Assembly (NCBI RefSeq): GCF_015624505.1
Contig: NZ_CP061379.1
Span: forward strand, 3,410,001 to 3,474,000
From: Bradyrhizobium commune
GTDB lineage: Bacteria; Pseudomonadota; Alphaproteobacteria; Rhizobiales; Xanthobacteraceae
Reading direction: 5' to 3'
DNA length: 64,000 nt
Made by a program: the position numbers and the translations under genes. Below, one piece after another: positions 57,316-64,000 of the stretch. The stretch's first letter is position 1. Each line of letters starts with the position of its first letter. Below the pieces are notes generated by a model. The model did not search any database. It was not told the origin of the DNA and saw nothing but the letters and a program-made list of their open reading frames with translations.

Positions 57316-58863
57316 TCAATACGCGTTCTCGTTCTTGGTCAGCAGCGCGGTCGGCGTCTTCAGGAGAATGTAGAGGTCGAACAGCACCGACCAGTTCTCG
57401 ATGTAATAGAGATCGAACTCGACGCGCTTCTGGATCTTCTCTTCATTGTCGATCTCGCCGCGCCAGCCGTTGATCTGGGCCCAGCCGGTGATGCCGGGCT
57501 TGACGCGGTGGCGGGCGAAATAGCCGTCGACGGCCTCGTCGAACAGCCGGCTCTGGAGCTTGCCCTGCACCGCATGCGGACGCGGGCCGACCAGAGAGAG
57601 ATTGCCGGAGAAGACCACGTTGAACAGCTGCGGCAGCTCGTCGAGGCTGGTTTTGCGAATGAAGCGGCCGACGCGGGTGACGCGCGGATCGTTCTTGGTC
57701 ACGACCTTCGACGCGGTCGGATCAGCCTGATGGTGATACATCGAGCGGAATTTGTAGACGTCGATGCGCTCATTGTTGAAGCCGAAACGCTTCTGCCGGA
57801 ACAATACGGGGCCAGGACTGTCGAGCTTGACCGCCAATGCCACCAGCGCCATCACCGGGAGTGCGGCGAGCAGCGCGAGGCTGCCGACGATACGGTCGAA
57901 CAGCCATTTCATCACCAGATCCCAGTCGGTGATCGGTGCTTCGAACACGTCGAGCGTCGGCACCTCGCCGAGATAAGAATAGGAGCGGGGACGGAAGCGC
58001 AGCTTGTTGGTGTGGGCGGACAGGCGGATGTCGACCGGCAGCACCCAGAGCTTCTTCAGCATTTCCAGGATCCGCGTCTCCGCCGAGATCGGCAGCGCGA
58101 ACAGCACGAGATCGACGCGGGTGCGGCGGGCGAATTCGACGATGTCATCGACCTTGCCGAGCTTGCGCGCGCCGGCGCAGGTGTCGAGCGCGCGGCTGTC
58201 GTTGCGGTCGTCGAACACGCCGAGCACGTGGATGTCGGAATCCTCCTGCTGCTTCAGCGCCTCGACCAGTTCCTCGCCGTTACGATCGGAGCCGACGATG
58301 ATGGTGCGGCGGTCGAGCCGGCCCTGCCGTGCCCAGTTGCGCACCAGTGAGCGCAGCACCAGCCGTTCGGCGATCAGCGCGGCGAGGCCGAGGAAGAAGA
58401 AGGCGGCAAGCCAGAGCCGCGACATTTCGGTGCCGAACTTGGCGAAGAAGGAGACGCCGATGAACAACAGGAAGACGAACGACCAGGACGAGATCATCCG
58501 CGTCATCTGCCGGAGCTGACCGCGGAACAGTTGCACCTGGTAGATGTCGGCGGCCTGGAAGCAGACCACGGCGGCGATCGCAACCGCGATGATTTCCGCA
58601 GGATAAACCCAGCTGAAGCCGGAGAGCGGCATGACGTAGCCGACATAGAGAACGATGCCGACGAGGCTCAGCAGCGCGAAGTCGGTGGCGCGCACGGCGC
58701 CGGCGATCACGATCGGAGAATAGGCGCGGGCGACTTTCTGGTTGACGACTTCGAGCGCAGCCGGCGTGAGCCGGCGACGGCGTTCGACAAAAGCCGGTTC
58801 AGCAGGCTTCGCCGCAGCGTTGGCCGCGGCATCGAGCATCGAGCGTGCGTTGAGCGGTTCCAC
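57316..58863 (-). CDS. Undecaprenyl-phosphate sugar phosphotransferase (WcaJ-type)
   Basis: This 515-aa polyisoprenyl-phosphate hexose-1-phosphate transferase starts exopolysaccharide repeat units by loading a sugar phosphate, typically glucose, onto undecaprenyl phosphate. The N-terminal half carries four or five membrane helices and a CoA-binding-like domain ([19 protein letters not shown]). The C-terminal catalytic domain has [27 protein letters not shown] and [10 protein letters not shown]. Start chosen is GTG 58863 (VEPLNARS), since the 23 residues before it are not family-like and ATG 58839 has no ribosome site. Confidence 0.9.
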   Translation of the reverse strand: MEPLNARSMLDAAANAAAKPAEPAFVERRRRLTPAALEVVNQKVARAYSPIVIAGAVRATDFALLSLVGIVLYVGYVMPLSGFSWVYPAEIIAVAIAAVVCFQAADIYQVQLFRGQLRQMTRMISSWSFVFLLFIGVSFFAKFGTEMSRLWLAAFFFLGLAALIAERLVLRSLVRNWARQGRLDRRTIIVGSDRNGEELVEALKQQEDSDIHVLGVFDDRNDSRALDTCAGARKLGKVDDIVEFARRTRVDLVLFALPISAETRILEMLKKLWVLPVDIRLSAHTNKLRFRPRSYSYLGEVPTLDVFEAPITDWDLVMKWLFDRIVGSLALLAALPVMALVALAVKLDSPGPVLFRQKRFGFNNERIDVYKFRSMYHHQADPTASKVVTKNDPRVTRVGRFIRKTSLDELPQLFNVVFSGNLSLVGPRPHAVQGKLQSRLFDEAVDGYFARHRVKPGITGWAQINGWRGEIDNEEKIQKRVEFDLYYIENWSVLFDLYILLKTPTALLTKNENAY

Positions 58864-58982
58864 GGGCTTCCACGTCCATTCCAAATACCCGCGGGCCACG
58901 GCTCTGTGCCCCGGGCGAGCATCCCCTGGCACGTCGATTATCGGACAAATCGGAAGATTCTCTAAAGCGGCCCAAAGGATGG

Positions 58983-60116
58983 TTAATGATTTGCGAATGC
59001 ATCGCGGTAACCCGCGAGCACGCCGTCGACCATCGCCTGCTGCGAGAAATGCGACGAGATCCGCTGACGCAGCGATGACGCCCGCTGCGCGGTCCCTTGC
59101 GGATTGTCGAGCGCGGAAGCGATGGCCTCGGCCATGGCGTCAGCATTGCTCGCCGCGAACAGGGCCGGGCTCTCGGCGCCGAAAATCTCGGGGATGCCGC
59201 CGACGCGGGCCGCGATCATGGGAATGCCGGCCGCGCCGGCCTCGATCACCACATAGGGCATGGAATCGCCGCGCGAGGGCACGACCAGCAGCCGCCCCTT
59301 GGAAAAGCCATGGCGCGCCTTGACGTGGCCGATGAAGCGGATCGCGCCGCCAAGGCCGAGCTTCTCGACCTGCGCCTTCAGCGTCGCGGTCTCTTCGCCG
59401 TCGCCGCCGAGCGTCAGCGTCACTTTTCTGCCATTTGCATGCAGCCGCGCCACCGCATCGACCAGGAGATCGGCACCCTTGATGTGCCTGAACTCGCCGA
59501 CATAAGCGAGATCGGTGGCATCCTCGGCGGTGACGACCGGCTCGAATTCCTCGGGCGTGACGCCGTTGAAGACGCAATGCACCACACCCTTGGGCGTGCC
59601 GACGATGCGCTGATAGGTGTCGCGGGCAAAGGCGCTTTCGAACAGGAACAGGTCGGTCGCGTCCATCAGCGTGCGTTCGAGCCGCGCGTAGAACTCGCCC
59701 TTGAAAGTGTGCAGCGGATAATGCAGCGAGCCGCCATGCGGCGTGTAGATGCGGATGGTGTCGTCGGAGCGGCGTCGCATGCGGACGAAGGCACCGGCCT
59801 TGGCGCCGTGGCCGTGCATGACGTCGGGTTTGAGCTTGCCGATCAGTCGGCGCATTCGAAGCCACACCAGAAAATCGTCCGGCGACGGCTCGCGGCGGAT
59901 CGCGAGCCGGTGCACGCCGAGCTTCAGGCGCGGCGCAAGCTCTGCAAGCGCCTTCTCGGCGCGCTCGCCACCGGTGAGGCTGTCGGCGAGAATGCCGACA
60001 TGATGGCCGCGATCGGCCTGGCCGTTGGCGAGATCAAGGATGTGCCGGAAGATGCCGCCGACGGGCGCACGCACGGCGTGCAGGATGCGAAGCGGCTGGT
60101 CGGGAGACGGGGGCAT
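58983..60116 (-). CDS. Glycosyltransferase family 4 protein
   Basis: This 377-aa retaining GT-B glycosyltransferase transfers a sugar in exopolysaccharide assembly. The N-terminal domain begins LRILHAVRAPVGGIFRHILDLANGQADRGHHVGI. The C-terminal domain holds the nucleotide-sugar site: VAEDATDL-type strand, FRHIKGADLLVDAVARL, and EX7E region RGDSMPYVVIEAGAAGIPMIA. ATG 60116 (MPPSPDQPLR) is chosen over one at 60152. It is divergent from the Wzc-like gene. Confidence 0.9.
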   Translation of the reverse strand: MPPSPDQPLRILHAVRAPVGGIFRHILDLANGQADRGHHVGILADSLTGGERAEKALAELAPRLKLGVHRLAIRREPSPDDFLVWLRMRRLIGKLKPDVMHGHGAKAGAFVRMRRRSDDTIRIYTPHGGSLHYPLHTFKGEFYARLERTLMDATDLFLFESAFARDTYQRIVGTPKGVVHCVFNGVTPEEFEPVVTAEDATDLAYVGEFRHIKGADLLVDAVARLHANGRKVTLTLGGDGEETATLKAQVEKLGLGGAIRFIGHVKARHGFSKGRLLVVPSRGDSMPYVVIEAGAAGIPMIAARVGGIPEIFGAESPALFAASNADAMAEAIASALDNPQGTAQRASSLRQRISSHFSQQAMVDGVLAGYRDAFANH

Positions 60117-60316
60117 GATCAAAACCAGCGCTCGACGGCGAATGCCGAACATTCTTCGAAATTTCGAAACGGATTAAGGACCCTCGTGGTTAACAAACGG
60201 TGACGACGCCATGCGCGCCGCCTGCGGCCGGCGGTTAACCCAGCGGCAACCATAATGGAGTGTAATCGCCGCGGTTGAGGTAGAGTCGTTGTGGCGTTGC
60301 CCCGCGGGAGTTTGCG

Positions 60317-62548
60317 ATGCGTTTGGCGTTCTGGCGTGCCGGTAAGAACAGCGCGGTGGTCGAGCGGGCTGTTTCGAAGCCGAAGATCGAGCCGAAGGCT
60401 GAAGCAAGGCCTGCGGCCGCTGCCGCCAAACAGGCGTCGGTCGAATCCGGTGACATCGATCTGCACGCGCTCGGCGGCGCGCTGGCACGCAAGCGCAGCT
60501 GGATTATCGTGCCGACGGTGCTGGCCCTCGTCGCGTCCGTCGCTGTCGTCAATCTCATCACGCCGCGCTACAAATCCGAGTCGCGCATCCTGATCGACGG
60601 CCGCGAGAACGTATTCCTGCGGCCGAGCAGCGACCGCAGCACCGAGGAACGTCAGGCGCTCGACCCCGAGGCTGTGACCAGCCAGGTCCAGCTCGTGCTG
60701 TCGCGCGATCTCGCGCGCGAGATCATCAAGAAGAACAAGCTTGCGGAGCGTCCCGAATTCGATCCGGTGCTGCAAGGCATCTCGCCGCTGAAGTCGCTTG
60801 CGGCGCTGGTCGGCATCGGCCGCGATCCGTTCTCGATGACGCCGGAAGAGCGCGTGCTCGACGCTTATTACGATCGTCTCCAAGCCTACGCCGTCGACAA
60901 GTCGCGCGTCATCGTGGTCGAATTCCAGTCCGCCGATCCGGACCTCGCCGCGCGCGTCGCCAACTCGATCGCCGACGGCTACCTCGTGCTCCAGCAGAAT
61001 GCCCGTCAGGACCAGGCCCGCAGCGCGAGCCAGTGGCTCTCGGGCGAAATCGAGAACCTGCGCAAGAAGGTCTCTGACGCCGAAGCCAAGGTCGAGGATT
61101 TCCGTTCCAAATCGTCGCTGTTCGTCGGCACCAACAACACCACGCTGTCGAACCAGCAGATGGGCGAGGTCAACACCCAGCTCAACAACGCCCGCTCGAT
61201 GAAGGCGGACGCTGAATCCAGGGCGCGGCTGATCCGCGAGATGCTCCAGAGCGGCAAGCCGATCGAGGCGTCCGAGGTCGTGAACTCCGAACTGATGCGG
61301 CGCCTGTCCGAGCAGCGGGTGACGCTGCGTGCACAGCTCGCAGAACAATCATCCACGCTGCTCGGCAACCATCCGCGGATCAAGGAATTGAAGGCGCAGC
61401 TCGGTGACCTCGATGGTCAAATTCGCGACGAGGCGGCCAAGATCTCGCGCTCGCTCGAAAGCGATGCGCGGATCGCCGCCGGCCGGGTCGATGGGCTGAC
61501 CGCGAGCCTCGAGCAGCTGAAGAAGCAGGCGACCTCGACCAATGGCCAGGATGTCCAGCTGCGTGCGCTCGATCGCGAAGCCAAGGCGCAGCGCGACCTG
61601 CTCGAAACCTATCTCGCCAAATATCGCGAGGCCAACACCCGCGAGACCATCGATACCGCGCCGACGGAAGGCCGCATCATCTCGCGCGCCATCGTCTCCA
61701 ACACGCCAGCCTACCCGAAGAAGCTGCCGATCGTGCTGATCGCGACGCTGGCGACGCTGCTGCTCTCGTCCGGTCTGGTGGTTACCGGCGAACTCCTGCG
61801 TCAGACCGCGCCACGCGCCGTTGCCACGCTCACGCCGGCGGTGGTTCGCCAAAAGCCGGCGGTCGAAGAGCCGGTCGCCGATGCGGTCGAGATCGAGCCG
61901 GTGCCGCTCCAGCCGGACATGACGGCCAATGCCGATGTCAGCGAATTCGCCGAGATCGGGCAGCTGGCCGAAAGTCTGAAGGCTGCGGGTTCGGCCGCGA
62001 AGAAAGTCACGGTGCTCGGCACCGCATCGGGCGACGCCATCACGCTGTCAGCGCTCACGCTCGCCAGGCATCTAGCCCGCGATGCGCGGGTCGTCGTGGT
62101 TGATCTCGCGGCATCGTCGCCGGCGATTGCCGCTGTCTCCGTCGATGCCACGTCGCCCGGTCTTGCCGAGTTGATGCAGGGCGAGGCGTCGTTCGCGCAG
62201 ATCATCACCCGGGACAAGCTCTCGCGGCTGCATCTGGTGATGGCCGGCCGTCCCGGCTTCGACCGCAGCCTGCTGCAGTCGCCGCGGGTGACCCTTGCGA
62301 TTGACGCCTTGCTGCGTGCCTATGACCACGTGCTGATCGACGCCGGCAGCGCCTCAGACTTGCCCGCTGAACTCCTGACGTCCGGTGCCCGCGCCGTCGT
62401 GGTGCCCGATGCGTCGATGGCGCCGGACGCGCGCACGCTGATGTGCGAGCAGCTCAAGGCCGTTGGTTTCAGCGAGGTGACGATGCTGAGCAGGCCGGTG
62501 CAGCCGTCGGATGCCGGCGAGCCCACCCCGCGCGTCGTGGCGGCGTGA
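60317..62548 (+). CDS. Wzz/Wzc-like polysaccharide co-polymerase with degenerate BY-kinase domain
   Basis: This 743-aa inner-membrane protein controls chain length and export of exopolysaccharide. A Wzz-type domain (helix RSWIIVPTVLALVASVAVV near residue 62, a long periplasmic coiled coil to about residue 440, and second helix LLSSGLVVTGELL) is followed by a BY-kinase-like fold. There the P-loop GKT/S is absent (TASGDAITLSA), the Walker A' aspartate-rich strand reads VVVVDLAASSP, and no tyrosine cluster is seen at the C-terminus. It may have lost kinase activity and serve as a scaffold. ATG 60317 has a weak RBS. Confidence 0.88.
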   Translation: MRLAFWRAGKNSAVVERAVSKPKIEPKAEARPAAAAAKQASVESGDIDLHALGGALARKRSWIIVPTVLALVASVAVVNLITPRYKSESRILIDGRENVFLRPSSDRSTEERQALDPEAVTSQVQLVLSRDLAREIIKKNKLAERPEFDPVLQGISPLKSLAALVGIGRDPFSMTPEERVLDAYYDRLQAYAVDKSRVIVVEFQSADPDLAARVANSIADGYLVLQQNARQDQARSASQWLSGEIENLRKKVSDAEAKVEDFRSKSSLFVGTNNTTLSNQQMGEVNTQLNNARSMKADAESRARLIREMLQSGKPIEASEVVNSELMRRLSEQRVTLRAQLAEQSSTLLGNHPRIKELKAQLGDLDGQIRDEAAKISRSLESDARIAAGRVDGLTASLEQLKKQATSTNGQDVQLRALDREAKAQRDLLETYLAKYREANTRETIDTAPTEGRIISRAIVSNTPAYPKKLPIVLIATLATLLLSSGLVVTGELLRQTAPRAVATLTPAVVRQKPAVEEPVADAVEIEPVPLQPDMTANADVSEFAEIGQLAESLKAAGSAAKKVTVLGTASGDAITLSALTLARHLARDARVVVVDLAASSPAIAAVSVDATSPGLAELMQGEASFAQIITRDKLSRLHLVMAGRPGFDRSLLQSPRVTLAIDALLRAYDHVLIDAGSASDLPAELLTSGARAVVVPDASMAPDARTLMCEQLKAVGFSEVTMLSRPVQPSDAGEPTPRVVAA

Positions 62549-62555
62549 TCTCGCT

Positions 62556-62714
62556 TTCCCTCTCCCCTTGTGGGAGAGGGTGGCTCGTCGCGCTAGCGAC
62601 GAGACGGGTGAGGGGTCTCTCTCCGCATGTGAGCCTCTCTGAGTTCGACTCGTTGATGCAACCCCTCATCCGGCGCTTCGCGCCACCTTCTCCCACAAGG
62701 GGAGAAGGGAAGGG
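62556..62714. repeat. Long-arm palindromic repeat after the Wzc-like gene
   Basis: The CCCTCTCCCCTTGTGGGAGA arm near 62559-62580 pairs with the CTTCTCCCACAAGGGGAGAA arm at about 62687-62708, with smaller internal palindromes such as GCGACGAG. It fills most of the space between two converging genes. From memory it is a common Bradyrhizobium dispersed element. Confidence 0.75.
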
Positions 62715-62746
62715 ATCGCGGATGGATATTGGAAAGCTCGGGACGT

Positions 62747-63928
62747 CTAGCCGAATGCCCGGCGCAGCCTCTGCGCCAGGTCGAACAGCATCTGGTTCTG
62801 CTTTATCAATCGCTTGCCGCGGTTGACCGATGACATCGCCATCGCGGCGAGCTTGCCGCGCGAGGTCAGCGGGACGAAGCTGTCGAAGATGTCTTCGTCA
62901 CCCTTGCAGAACATCCGCTTGTAGTCGTCCGAGCCGATGCCGAGGTCGAGTGACCGGTAGCCGCACTCGGCATAGCGGTCGATGATGTTGCGCATCAGGA
63001 TCAGGCCGGGGCTGTGGCGGGCCTGCTCCGACAGGGTGTAGGTGTTGAACATCATCGAGAAGCGCTGGCCGTCGGCGACGCCAGCGAAGATTGCGATGAT
63101 TTCATCGTCGCATTCGAGCGCGTGGATGTCGATGACGCGGCCTTCGCCGCGCGGCGCAAGGCAGGCACTGCGGACGAACTGCTCGACACCCGGCTCCGCG
63201 AAGACGTTCGGCAGTTTCTGCTCCGCCATTCTCACCGGCTTGATGCGGAAGAACCAGTCGAGCAGGCGGGTGACGTCCGCGTCCGTGGTGGCAAGGTGAT
63301 AACGATAGCCGGCGAGCGCCTGGAGCTTCTTCTCCTTGCTTTTGAGGCGGCGGCGGAAGGAATTGCTGATGCGCGACTCGGGCGAGCCGCCGGGCTCCAT
63401 CACCAGCAGAGGGCAGCCGTTGATCGCGCTCTGCCGCGGCAACAGTGCGAACGGGTTCTGTTGCTCATGCCAATGCAATGGCTGCTGCGTGAGCGCCAGC
63501 ACGTCGATATGCGCGCGCAGCGGCGCAAGGAGTACATCGAGATCGGCCGAAATGGCCTGGGCCGCGAACTCGGCGTTCCACAGTCCCATGTTGAAGGTCG
63601 TATGCTTGCCGCCCATGAAGCAGCCCGTGCGCACGCCGTGGCTCTGGCGCAGCGCGAGCGGTAGCAGCGCGAGCGGTCTTTGCTCCGCATCACGGGCGAT
63701 AACAATGAAGGGCCGGGCGCCTTCGCCGGCCCCGACCAGGCGTTGCCACGGACCGAGCAGGTCGAATTGTTGATAGGGCGTGGAGAGGTGACCGGGGTCT
63801 TCGAAGGCGCGCCAGACCGGCTCGGCGGCGTCGAGATCGGAAACGATGTCGACATGCGCGATGCGGCTCGCTTTCGACCGCGCTGGCGCTTCTGCCGTCC
63901 GGCTTTGCATCGCCGCAGCCATGGTCAT
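62747..63928 (-). CDS. FemAB/CelD-type GNAT acetyltransferase (EPS modification)
   Basis: This 393-aa protein has the BioF2-like acetyltransferase fold (double GNAT; FemAB/CelD group) that modifies polysaccharides or lipid-linked sugars. The C-terminal part holds the acyl-binding pattern IDIHALECDDEIIAIFAGV, and MMFNTYTLSEQARHSPGLILMRNIIDRY, with GIGSDDYKRMF near the end. ATG 63928 (MTMAAAMQS) is chosen; the open frame continues to the window edge, but those 24 codons have no ribosome site. It probably acts in the EPS locus. Confidence 0.82.
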   Translation of the reverse strand: MTMAAAMQSRTAEAPARSKASRIAHVDIVSDLDAAEPVWRAFEDPGHLSTPYQQFDLLGPWQRLVGAGEGARPFIVIARDAEQRPLALLPLALRQSHGVRTGCFMGGKHTTFNMGLWNAEFAAQAISADLDVLLAPLRAHIDVLALTQQPLHWHEQQNPFALLPRQSAINGCPLLVMEPGGSPESRISNSFRRRLKSKEKKLQALAGYRYHLATTDADVTRLLDWFFRIKPVRMAEQKLPNVFAEPGVEQFVRSACLAPRGEGRVIDIHALECDDEIIAIFAGVADGQRFSMMFNTYTLSEQARHSPGLILMRNIIDRYAECGYRSLDLGIGSDDYKRMFCKGDEDIFDSFVPLTSRGKLAAMAMSSVNRGKRLIKQNQMLFDLAQRLRRAFG

Positions 63929-64000
63929 TCGCGGAACCTGTCGAGAAATCGAAAATATGCGTATTTCGGCCTGAGGCCGAGCTTTGCAAAGAAATGTCAA

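Overview
The window looks like chromosome from a Bradyrhizobium-type alphaproteobacterium (Rhizobiales). The evidence is very high GC, the order glyA-nrdR-ribD-ribE-ribH-nusB-thiL and bamE/CBP3/DUF177/plsX/fabH/ihfA, a GcrA regulator, an LdtR-type MarR regulator, a Mg-type HemB, and many palindromic intergenic repeats of the kind scattered through Bradyrhizobium genomes. No database search was possible; names come from recognising the protein sequences and motifs.

Layout. 1-3.4 kb: 3' part of parC and a GMC oxidoreductase. 3.5-5.5 kb: a complete IS481-type element with perfect 50-bp terminal inverted repeats, inserted in a palindromic repeat and followed by about 0.7 kb of non-coding repeat-like DNA. 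5.5-18 kb: accessory metabolism and metal transport, namely a LysR regulator lacking part of its effector domain, a VOC protein, an ATC-hydrolase family protein, chromate genes chrB(rhodanese fusion)-chrA, the Co/Ni exporter dmeF, a metallo-beta-lactamase-fold hydrolase, two MFS carriers, a class III cyclase and mntH. 18-38 kb: mostly housekeeping, with bpt, an RDD protein, hemB, ldtR, glyA, nrdR, riboflavin genes, nusB, thiL, the proton-pumping pyrophosphatase hppA, a TctC-type binding protein, bamE, a cytochrome bc1 assembly chaperone, DUF177, plsX, fabH, ihfA and a MerR regulator. tRNA-Pro(GGG) lies at 37.9 kb. Directly after it is an AT-richer stretch with a standalone OLD-family ATPase/TOPRIM nuclease, the best candidate here for an acquired defence-type gene.

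40-56 kb: catabolic and regulatory genes (TetR with a divergent esterase, a DHDPS-family aldolase with an SDR, an alpha/beta hydrolase whose nucleophile position appears lost, two MarR regulators, a porin, GcrA, acetamidase, YdcF, DUF169, a saccharopine-dehydrogenase-like reductase and an FAD monooxygenase). 56-64 kb: an exopolysaccharide locus with an O-antigen ligase/polymerase-like protein, an undecaprenyl-phosphate sugar transferase, a glycosyltransferase, a Wzz/Wzc-like co-polymerase whose C-terminal kinase domain has lost its nucleotide-binding motifs, and a FemAB/CelD-type acetyltransferase running to the window edge.

Points for a second look: the tRNA-linked OLD nuclease; an sRNA candidate between the porin and gcrA; operator-like dyads before mntH, the TetR/esterase pair, both MarR genes and the 42.5 kb gene pair; repeat elements that supply neighbouring genes' stop codons; and two convergent gene pairs that share a CTAG stop.
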